Origin: a virus
IMG/VR virus record: IMGVR_UViG_3300031578_011240
Coordinates: 1-45,131 of that record
Reading direction: 5' to 3' (one strand)
Length of the DNA stretch: 45,131 bases
The notes under the pieces: model-generated
Database searches by the model: none
Seen by the model: only the letters and a program-made list of their open reading frames with translations
Told to the model about the DNA's origin: nothing
Part shown: positions 40,231 through 45,131 of the stretch, piece after piece
Layout of the letters: each line of letters starts with the position of its first letter
How positions within the stretch are numbered: the stretch's first letter is position 1
Translations under genes and position numbers: made by a program

Positions 40231-40748
40231 GAGCGCTGGTCATAGTTCTTGTAGTTTCCCTTACATTTGCTCCGGTGGCCTGGGCGGCCGCGCCCTGCAC
40301 CAAGCAGATCTACACCGACGTCAAGGCGGAGCCACGATACGACTGCCCCGGCCCGGGAGAGGACGCCCTGGTGCCGCGGCTCGAGCTCAAAACCTCGGTA
40401 GCACTCGAGCTCGGCAAGAAGGCCCCTTGGGCAGGCATCCTGATGGACAAGAACCGGGTGCTGACGCTGGGGCTCCGTATCAAGGCACTCCGCAGGATCC
40501 GATACCTGGAGATGAAGAGCGCGCTCGAGCAGCGGGAGGCCGAGCGGAAGTTCGAGGCAGCCCAGTTCCAGGCCACGCTTGGCCTGCGTACCTCCCAGCG
40601 GGACACCTACAAGGAGCAGGTCAAGGTGCTCCAAGAAGAGGTGATCCGTTCCCGCAAGTGGTACCGCTCCCCCTCCCTGTGGTTCGCCATCGGCGTCGTG
40701 GTCACGGCCGCCGGCGCGACTGCGCTAGCCATCGGGCTTCGTAAGTAG
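40227..40748 (+). CDS. Signal-peptide, coiled-coil, C-terminal-TM protein, 173 aa (u-spanin-like)
   Basis: The ATG overlaps the upstream TGA by 4 nt. Residues 1-~20 are a clear export signal (A-L-V-I-V-L-V-V-S-L-T-F-A-P-V-A-W-A) followed by A-A-P-C; the proline before the Cys makes it a poor lipobox. Residues ~85-145 are a coiled coil (R-R-I-R-Y-L-E-M-K-S-A-L-E-Q-R-E-A-E-R). A C-terminal TM lies at ~149-170 (L-W-F-A-I-G-V-V-V-T-A-A-G-A-T-A-L-A-I-G-L), ending R-K. Exported N-terminus, helical ectodomain and C-terminal TM are the layout of unimolecular spanins, which join outer and inner membranes at lysis; without a true lipobox this is tentative. Last gene before the terminator. Confidence 0.65.
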   Translation: MRALVIVLVVSLTFAPVAWAAAPCTKQIYTDVKAEPRYDCPGPGEDALVPRLELKTSVALELGKKAPWAGILMDKNRVLTLGLRIKALRRIRYLEMKSALEQREAERKFEAAQFQATLGLRTSQRDTYKEQVKVLQEEVIRSRKWYRSPSLWFAIGVVVTAAGATALAIGLRK

Positions 40749-40753
40749 GCAAA

Positions 40754-40775
40754 AGAAAACCCAGGTGGGTTTTCT
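40754..40775. terminator. Bidirectional terminator between convergent operons
   Basis: A 9-bp perfect stem (AGAAAACCC / GGGTTTTCT) with an AGGT loop lies in the 35-nt gap between the plus-strand stop at 40748 and the minus-strand stop at 40784. On the minus strand it is followed by T-rich sequence (TTTTGCC). On the plus strand the U-run lies in the 3' arm. It separates the late rightward arm from the leftward operon. Confidence 0.8.
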
Positions 40776-40783
40776 CGTGGGAT

Positions 40784-42181
40784 TTAGACGGCCGCGAGCG
40801 CGACCTTGAGGAGTGAGTCGGGGTCGACATCGCCGTCGAGCTGGGCCTGGTAGGCGGCCTCGAGTGCCTTGCCGAAGGTGGGCCCAGGCTTGAGTCCGGC
40901 CTTGATTAGATCTCTCCCCTGGAGAAGGGGTTTGATCTTCTCGCCTTCGGCCCCGATGGCAATGAACTGCTCCCAAGCCACCCGGCTTCCGATGTGCTCA
41001 GGCTCCGGGTTCAGGACGTCTCGGGAGTCCTTGGTGCAGCCGTCGCATCGGCTGTGCCACCCGAGGACATCCAGCCGCACCTTGTTCTGTAGGCGCCGCC
41101 AGGCTTTGTCACCAGCGTCTCCTGAGCACAGGTAGTACGGCTGCATGTGATTGACGGCCAGCGCTACGATGCGCTGGCGCAGCTCTTTGGAGCCGTTCAT
41201 CACCCGGTCCAGCAGCCGGATAACCATCTCTTCGCCAGCCACGTCGTGGCCTCGAGCTGACCCGTCCGGCTGCATGACGCCGGGCTTGCCGACATCGTGA
41301 AGCAGGGCGCTCCACATGAAGGGCTCCATCCAGTCCTCCGGAATCGGAGGTTCGGTAGGTCGGGCATCCCTCACGCGGGCCGCGTTGTCCACGACGTTGA
41401 GGACGTGGTCCCAAGTGTTGCCCTCGGGATGCCACTCGGGATTTTCCAAGCAGCTGATCATTGCCGCCAATTCGGGGAAGTTGGCGACGTACCCGGACTC
41501 CACGAGGAAGCGCAGGCCAACGGACGGGCGCGGCGCCTTCATGAGGAGCTTACGGAACTCCTCATAGACCCTCTCCACCGCGATGGCAGAGAAGGTGCCG
41601 ACCATGCTGCGGCACAGCTCAATGGTGCCAGGGTCGACGAAGGTGCCTTTGCGCGCCAGCAGCTGCATGACGCGCAGGACTCTGACTGGGTCCTCTGGGA
41701 AGGTGGCTGGGTCAGTGGCGCGGATGGCCCCGTTGCGCAGGTCTTCCAGGCCGCCGAAGTGGTCAACGATCTCCCCAGACTCATGGTCGTAGTAGAGAGC
41801 GTTGATCGTTAGGTCTCTGCGCCGCGCAGCTTCAAGGGGAGACATGGTGTGGTCGAGCTCTACGTCGAAGTCTCGGTGCCCGATGCCGATGCTGCTCTCA
41901 CGGCGGGGCACGTTGACGTCGACCTCGAGGCTGTCGGTCGTGTTCTCCGACAGCTTCAAGATACCGAACTGCTTGCCTACCGTCTTCGGCCGGTAGTCAA
42001 CAAGCACGGCTTCTAGCTGCTCATAGCTGAGGCCGTAGACCTCGACATCCCAGTCTTTGGGCTGGGAACCGAGGATGAGATCGACGACAGCGCCGCCGAC
42101 CAAGAATGCCCGCCCGCCGGCGGACTCTATTGTTTGCATGACGCACCCAACCGTCGTTGGGATCAACTTTTTGGGGAACAT
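40784..42181 (-). CDS. cca: CCA tRNA nucleotidyltransferase with HD domain, 465 aa
   Basis: Adds or repairs the 3' CCA of tRNAs from CTP and ATP. The nucleotidyltransferase head has F-L-V-G-G-A-V-V-D-L-I-L-G (26-38), D43-W-D45-V-E-V, a third carboxylate in L-E-V-D88-V, and R-R-D-L-T-I-N-A-L (121-129). The neck shows E-D-P-V-R-V-L-R and V-E-R-V-Y-E-E-F-R-K-L-L. A C-terminal HD domain is present (W-D-H-V-L-N-V-V, then L-L-H295-D296-V-G-K-P), as in bacterial class II enzymes with phosphohydrolase activity. The canonical G-G-x-V-R-D is G-G-A-V-V-D here. ATG with GGAG 7 nt upstream. It is flanked by two terminators, so it is probably its own transcription unit. No tRNA gene is in this window. Confidence 0.9.
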   Translation of the reverse strand: MFPKKLIPTTVGCVMQTIESAGGRAFLVGGAVVDLILGSQPKDWDVEVYGLSYEQLEAVLVDYRPKTVGKQFGILKLSENTTDSLEVDVNVPRRESSIGIGHRDFDVELDHTMSPLEAARRRDLTINALYYDHESGEIVDHFGGLEDLRNGAIRATDPATFPEDPVRVLRVMQLLARKGTFVDPGTIELCRSMVGTFSAIAVERVYEEFRKLLMKAPRPSVGLRFLVESGYVANFPELAAMISCLENPEWHPEGNTWDHVLNVVDNAARVRDARPTEPPIPEDWMEPFMWSALLHDVGKPGVMQPDGSARGHDVAGEEMVIRLLDRVMNGSKELRQRIVALAVNHMQPYYLCSGDAGDKAWRRLQNKVRLDVLGWHSRCDGCTKDSRDVLNPEPEHIGSRVAWEQFIAIGAEGEKIKPLLQGRDLIKAGLKPGPTFGKALEAAYQAQLDGDVDPDSLLKVALAAV

Positions 42182-42239
42182 AAAATCTCCTTCGTAAAGA
42201 CCTTATGCCCGATGTGATCAACAGTTTGCAGGCAAAAGA

Positions 42240-42265
42240 AGAGGGCGCCGGCTAGGGCGCCCTCT
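42240..42265 (-). terminator. Intrinsic terminator of the leftward recombination operon
   Basis: A perfect 10-bp GC-rich stem (AGAGGGCGCC / GGCGCCCTCT) with a 6-nt loop. Read on the minus strand it is followed by TCTTTTGCC. It starts 2 nt after the stop of the 49-aa ORF and lies ~59 nt before the cca ATG. It shares the TTCTTTTGCCT tail with the terminator at 40754. Confidence 0.8.
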
Positions 42266-42266
42266 A

Positions 42267-42416
42267 TCAGGTGAGGCTGTTGGCCGCGAGAAAGGCGCGA
42301 GCCTCCTCGGGTGTTTGGAAGGAGTCAGGATCGACGTCGATGACCAGCTGACCGATTAGCTTCTTCAGTTGCCGTAGGTCCAGCTCCTGTAGCGCCACTC
42401 GATGCAGTACCACCAC
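42267..42416 (-). CDS. Small ORF, 49 aa, last in the leftward operon
   Basis: GTG at 42416 (a second GTG follows directly) opens 49 codons ending at a TGA just before the terminator. The peptide is helical (V-A-L-Q-E-L-D-L-R-Q-L-K-K-L-I-G) and ends with S-F-Q-T-P-E-E-A-R-A-F-L-A-A-N, a very protein-like helix-capping phrase. The ribosome site is poor, so it may rely on coupling to the upstream gene, whose stop lies 35 nt away. It accounts for most of the gap between the SAP-like gene and the terminator. Function unknown. Confidence 0.5.
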   Translation of the reverse strand: MVVLHRVALQELDLRQLKKLIGQLVIDVDPDSFQTPEEARAFLAANSLT

Positions 42417-42451
42417 GTCGTGCGGCTCGGGGGCTTGGGGGTCACGACCGT

Positions 42452-43000
42452 CTACTCGGTCTCCCCCTCGGCGTTTCCCTCGGGCTCGGCATCGTACTCA
42501 GCTTCGAGCTCCTCGATGCGCGGGTCCAGGTCGTCCGGCTCGTACATCGCCTTGTAGAGGTCGGTGGCCAGGCCGGTGAGGATGAACAGCTTCTTGTCGA
42601 TGTCGCACAGCTGGTCGACGATGCCGCCGAGCTCCTCTTTGGTGGTCTCTTGTCCCTCGTCGATCGCCTTGCCCACCGCATCGATGCGCTCGAGGACTGC
42701 GCTGAGGTCGCCAGCGACCTCCTCGGTGGGTGGAGCAGCCTTCGCCTTGCTGCTACGGGCTTTCCCGCGCGTGGCGGGCTTGCCATTGCTGGGTTCCGGC
42801 TTGGCGGCGGCCTTCGTGCTCGAGCCCTTGCTGGTGCTCTTGCCGCCACCCCCCTGGGCCTCCTCGATGTACGCCTTGATCTCCTCGGACTTGGTGTTGG
42901 AGCACTCCTTGTTGTCCATTCCGTGGACCTGCACTGCAAGTCGACGAAGCTCGACCCTCGACATGGAGTCGAGGTCTTTTCGCGTGTATGTCTCAGACAT
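42452..43000 (-). CDS. SAP/Rho-N-like protein with acidic C-terminus, 182 aa
   Basis: I place the start at the ATG at 43000 because a GGAGAAGGAAG ribosome site precedes it; a longer frame to 43096 exists. Residues ~5-45 (L-D-S-M-S-R-V-E-L-R-R-L-A-V-Q, then N-T-K-S-E-E-I-K-A-Y-I-E-E-A) form a helix-extended-helix pattern like SAP or Rho-N DNA/RNA-binding domains. A Lys/Ala/Gly-rich linker (~46-95) follows, then a coiled-coil-like region (L-S-A-V-L-E-R-I-D-A-V-G-K-A-I-D-E-G), and an acidic tail (E-E-L-E-A-E-Y-D-A-E-P-E-G). Acidic tails and basic linkers are common in single-strand-binding or recombination accessory proteins; this is inferred from context. Confidence 0.7.
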   Translation of the reverse strand: MSETYTRKDLDSMSRVELRRLAVQVHGMDNKECSNTKSEEIKAYIEEAQGGGGKSTSKGSSTKAAAKPEPSNGKPATRGKARSSKAKAAPPTEEVAGDLSAVLERIDAVGKAIDEGQETTKEELGGIVDQLCDIDKKLFILTGLATDLYKAMYEPDDLDPRIEELEAEYDAEPEGNAEGETE

Positions 43001-43229
43001 GTTTCTTCCTTCTCCTAGATTTCGGCCGTACGCTTTGTTGCAGATATAGAACCTCGTACCGAAGCGCCCACGGCCCGAGGTTCTGAATGATGTCACACCG
43101 CGCTTCCCACGCAGCGAACGATACGGTCTGCCATATCCGGCAGCAATACTTGTCGAGGATCTTTTTCTCGGTCACCTCGTTGCACTCGCGGAGGCGGTTG
43201 CACGATGCACATTCCTTCGGAACGCTCAC
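42993..43229 (-). CDS. Cys-rich small protein, 78 aa
   Basis: GTG start at 43229 in a GTGA overlap with the upstream gene; an adjacent in-frame GTG at 43232 is possible, but AGGAGG spacing favours 43229. Cysteines are arranged C-A-S-C... L-R-E-C... K-Y-C-C-R, a likely zinc- or metal-binding knuckle at the N-terminus. A helical segment with aromatic residues (W-Q-T-V-S-F-A-A-W-E-A-R-C) and a strongly basic C-terminus (P-K-S-R-R-R-K-K-H-V) follow. It overlaps the start of the next gene by 8 nt. Probably a small nucleic-acid-binding accessory protein; family not recognised. Confidence 0.6.
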   Translation of the reverse strand: MSVPKECASCNRLRECNEVTEKKILDKYCCRIWQTVSFAAWEARCDIIQNLGPWALRYEVLYLQQSVRPKSRRRKKHV

Positions 43230-43579
43230 CACTTCCTCCTCTTAATGCCCCTCTTGATCTCGTCCCGATAGGCCCGCACATCGTCTGCCCAATTCTGCAC
43301 GCAGTGCACCACGCGCCCCGCCGGGCAGAGCCAGCAGGCGTAGCTGTCAGCCGAGCAGGAGAGCTGGTCGAACACGTCGGGCCATTCCTCCTGCAACATC
43401 AGCATCGACTCCCGATCTTCATCGATCGGGTCCGGGTTGAAGTCCTCTTCATCAGCTGTCCCCTCGAGCAGGCCTACGAGTCCGGCGCGACCGACTCCGC
43501 GATGTGCGCGCAAGAAGCCGGCTCGTCGGGCTAGTTCCACCAGCTCGGTCAGGTTGAGCTCCTTGTAGTCGTCGTTCAT
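43226..43579 (-). CDS. Small protein with HeH/SAP-like N-terminus and CxLCPAG motif, 117 aa
   Basis: ATG with GGAGGAAT upstream. Residues ~8-40 (L-N-L-T-E-L-V-E-L-A-R-R-A-G-F, R-G-V-G-R-A-G-L-V-G-L-L-E-G) are a helix-extended-helix pattern similar to SAP or LEM-like nucleic-acid-binding domains. The middle is acidic. The C-terminal part has C-S-A-D-S-Y-A-C-W-L-C-P-A-G-R-V-V-H-C, a Cys cluster that may bind zinc. The first 128 nt overlap the 3' end of the RusA-like gene in another frame. Probably an accessory factor of the recombination operon; the function is not known. Confidence 0.65.
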   Translation of the reverse strand: MNDDYKELNLTELVELARRAGFLRAHRGVGRAGLVGLLEGTADEEDFNPDPIDEDRESMLMLQEEWPDVFDQLSCSADSYACWLCPAGRVVHCVQNWADDVRAYRDEIKRGIKRRKW

Positions 43580-44036
43580 ATTCCTCCTTCGTCAGGCCCA
43601 CCTCCTCCTCCGGGATTTCCCGAAGCGTGACGTAGATCCCTGGTTCATCAGGGTTGCAGTGCTTCTCGATGATGATGCGGAAGTTGTGCCGATCATCTAG
43701 ACCAACGGCGTCAGCCGCAGTGTCTTCGAGCAGCTTGACGCGGTTGGTCGCGTCGATTTTGGCGTAGCGATCTTTGGCGCTGTTGGGATAGCCCTTGTTG
43801 ACCACCTTCTCGAAAAAGATAGCGAGACGCAGCTCGTAGGGCACGTGCTCTTTGACCTTGAGCACAGCCAACCGGCCGCCCTTCTGGATCGCTTGCATCG
43901 CCCGGACCTTGAAGCGCCGGGCGTTGGTGGTCAGCCGCTTGCCCATGGGCTTCCCATTGACCCACACCGGCTCGTAAATCTTGTTCGAGCTGGGTGGGAA
44001 GATGGGAACCCATACGTGTAGCAGCGGCTTGGTCAT
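43452..44036 (-). CDS. RusA-like Holliday-junction resolvase, 194 aa
   Basis: RusA-family enzymes cut four-way DNA junctions made during replication and recombination. The N-terminus P-P-S-S-N-K-I-Y and L-T-T-N-A-R-R-F-K (36-43) is the family opening. The catalytic region shows D95-A-T-N-R-V-K101-L-L-E-D105, G-L-D114-D115 and E-K125, the usual acidic and lysine residues. ATG at 44036 in an ATGA overlap with the upstream gene. The last ~43 residues are Arg/Ser-rich (S-R-S-R-R-T-R-R-P) and lie over the next gene in another frame, so they may be a recent stop-loss extension. Core length (~150 aa) fits the family. Confidence 0.85.
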   Translation of the reverse strand: MTKPLLHVWVPIFPPSSNKIYEPVWVNGKPMGKRLTTNARRFKVRAMQAIQKGGRLAVLKVKEHVPYELRLAIFFEKVVNKGYPNSAKDRYAKIDATNRVKLLEDTAADAVGLDDRHNFRIIIEKHCNPDEPGIYVTLREIPEEEVGLTKEEYERRLQGAQPDRAGGTSPTSRLLARTSRSRSRRTRRPARGDS

Positions 44037-44617
44037 TGATTTCCCTTGCGGAACCTACCCAGTACGTCTGGGCGCCCATGCTGTCGTCCCTTGCGCTCGA
44101 CGCCCGCGGAACGACCCTCAACGCCTTGCCTGCCTTCGAGAGCAGTCATTGAGCGAGATACGGTTTCGATGTCCCGCTTTAGCCCATCGACAATGCCCTC
44201 GAGCAGCCGTGCTTTGGTGTCGCTATATTCGTAGTGGGCATCCTGCTGCATGTAGCGGCTGTCCACCCTGGTGTCGTCGTCCTTGTCGGCCACAGTCCCC
44301 TCCTTGTTCTTTCGGATGCGGGACCAGCCGTAGGCCTTCTTCTTGTCCGCCGCGTTACGTTTGCAGATCGCCAGCTTGTACTGGCCAATCGCGTAGTCGT
44401 ACCACCCGGTGAACTGCCCGATCAACTTCTGAAGGTATTTCCACGAGCACTCGCTGAGGTCCACCGGCATCTGGGGACGATCAGCGAAGCCTCCCTTCGT
44501 ATCTGTCGGACGCTCTCCCATGAGCAGGCCCATATCCAGGACTTCTTGTTCGGCCTCGTCGACAGCACTGTCGTAGTAGGCGAGGCCATCCTCAAACTTG
44601 ACGTCCCAGCGTGTCAT
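44033..44617 (-). CDS. Hypothetical protein of the recombination operon, 194 aa
   Basis: I place the start at the ATG at 44617, which shares a base with the upstream TGA and has GGAGG ~8 nt before it; a longer frame from 44716 would overlap the nuclease. The protein is mostly helical: Y-L-Q-K-L-I-G-Q-F-T-G-W-Y-D-Y-A-I-G-Q-Y, then a basic stretch, then E-Y-S-D-T-K-A-R-L-L-E-G-I-V and I-E-T-V-S-R-S-M-T-A-L-E-G. The last motif ('S-R-x-x-T') and length recall small phage proteins next to RecB-like nucleases, but I cannot name the family. The C-terminus is basic and Gly-rich. Likely an accessory factor for the nuclease upstream. Confidence 0.65.
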   Translation of the reverse strand: MTRWDVKFEDGLAYYDSAVDEAEQEVLDMGLLMGERPTDTKGGFADRPQMPVDLSECSWKYLQKLIGQFTGWYDYAIGQYKLAICKRNAADKKKAYGWSRIRKNKEGTVADKDDDTRVDSRYMQQDAHYEYSDTKARLLEGIVDGLKRDIETVSRSMTALEGRQGVEGRSAGVERKGRQHGRPDVLGRFRKGNQ

Positions 44618-45131
44618 CACGCACCTCCTTTGCGGAACAGACGCGCCGCAGCCTTCGAGGCCCTCTTGCGCTTGGTTGGTGGGTCGCAGACCTTCTTGTA
44701 TTTGCAGCGCTGACACTGGAATGAGGGCTCCTGGTCAGGCAGCGTCCCTGCGATAGCGTGATCACGCACATAGTTCAGCTTGGTCTCGATGGCCTCCCAG
44801 ATGCGGTGGTCGAAGACGTGGACGAACTCGGCCAGCGAGCTATCGTTCTTGTTGTAGTAGAGAAAGACGATCACCGGCACGTCCATGCACTTTTGGTAGA
44901 TCGTTCCCTGCACCTTGTGCTCCGGGTGTGGCCCGGAGGTCTTGGCGTAGCCTGCATCGTTGATGGATTTGATCTCGAGCAGGAAACGGACTTCGTCCTT
45001 GCTCAGAATGACCCGACAGTCCCCGTCCGTGTGGCCGGAGATGTCCATCATGTCAGCTACCTCGTTCGTGTCGGGAGCGCAGTCCACCTCGGGGGTGTAC
45101 TCGAACTCTCCATCACTGCGCCTGGCGATCT
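44617..45131 (-). CDS. Cas4/RecB-like PD-(D/E)XK nuclease (5' partial)
   Basis: The frame is open to the right window edge, so the N-terminus is missing; an internal GTG at 45087 is only a fallback. Visible motifs are G-H-T-D-G-D (catalytic Asp), F-L-L-E-I-K-S-I (E-x-K), and P-H-P-E-H-K-V-Q-G-T-I-Y (the H-x-x-Q-x-x-x-Y motif of RecB-type nucleases). The C-terminal C-Q-R-C-K-Y-K-K-V-C is the C-x2-C-x5-C half of the 4Fe-4S ligand set found in Cas4, AddB and Dna2-type nucleases; the fourth Cys would be upstream of the window. It probably processes DNA ends for recombination or replication. It leads the leftward operon in this window. Confidence 0.85.
   Translation of the reverse strand, partial: IARRSDGEFEYTPEVDCAPDTNEVADMMDISGHTDGDCRVILSKDEVRFLLEIKSINDAGYAKTSGPHPEHKVQGTIYQKCMDVPVIVFLYYNKNDSSLAEFVHVFDHRIWEAIETKLNYVRDHAIAGTLPDQEPSFQCQRCKYKKVCDPPTKRKRASKAAARLFRKGGA

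Noticed and set aside
40284-40300. Lipobox in the u-spanin-like protein
   Set aside because: A signal peptide followed by Cys is present, but the residue before Cys is Pro (A-A-P-C), which does not fit a lipoprotein signal. I therefore call it only u-spanin-like.
42205-42255. 16-codon plus-strand ORF (ATG to TAG) running into the terminator
   Set aside because: No ribosome site, wrong strand for the operon, and it ends inside the terminator stem; most likely chance.

Overview
This window is about 45 kb of a large tailed bacteriophage (Caudoviricetes) with a contractile-type, myovirus-like baseplate. The evidence is a clear baseplate J (T4 gp6-like) protein of 1454 residues, a probable gp25-like wedge protein just upstream, several 750-1284 residue fibre/adhesin proteins, a beta-helix tailspike candidate, and almost no non-coding DNA. 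Genes are GC-rich, usually overlap by 1-14 nt (TAATG, ATGA, GTGA junctions) and carry strong GGAGG-type ribosome sites. The promoters look sigma70-like, so a bacterial host is expected, but nothing here identifies it. No terminase, portal, capsid, sheath or DNA polymerase is in the window.

Layout, plus strand. About 1-6.4 kb: small virion or membrane proteins, a MshEN-like protein, and Ig/carboxypeptidase-regulatory-like structural proteins. 6.3-14.2 kb: the baseplate module (839-aa protein, gp25-like protein, giant baseplate J). 14.2-14.6 kb: one zinc-ribbon gene on the minus strand, sharing a divergent regulatory region with a strong promoter. 14.6-30.5 kb: seven head-to-tail genes for peripheral baseplate and fibre proteins built from ConA-like, beta-propeller, Ig-like, PKD and flagellin-IN-like modules. 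A second strong promoter at 30.46 kb precedes a baseplate-associated protein, a beta-helix tailspike, a set of small membrane proteins (holin/spanin candidates), a tagged small protein, a 97-aa conserved phage protein, a 1240-residue multi-enzyme 'polyvalent' protein, and a signal-peptide plus C-terminal-TM (u-spanin-like) protein. A bidirectional terminator closes this arm at about 40.75 kb.

Layout, minus strand (40.78 kb to the right end). This is a leftward operon for nucleic-acid metabolism. In transcription order it holds a Cas4/RecB-like PD-(D/E)XK nuclease (cut by the window end), an unknown 194-aa protein, a RusA-like Holliday-junction resolvase, two small Cys-rich proteins, a SAP/Rho-N-like protein, a 49-aa ORF and a terminator, then a CCA-adding tRNA nucleotidyltransferase.

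How it fits together: the plus strand is the late (virion, adsorption, lysis) region and the minus strand is probably an early/middle region. The most unusual element is the 1240-aa protein at 36508-40230. It joins a permuted papain-like (YiiX/NlpC-P60) domain, a complete MurG/MGDG-synthase-type glycosyltransferase, an inorganic-pyrophosphatase-like domain of the kind found in phage polyvalent proteins, and a glycine-zipper hydrophobic C-terminus. A short peptide motif (consensus T-x-M-L-Q-G-F-x-x-E-M-x-K-I-A) recurs in at least three otherwise unrelated proteins, with a weak variant in this one. I infer that it may be a sorting or packaging tag for internal virion cargo.
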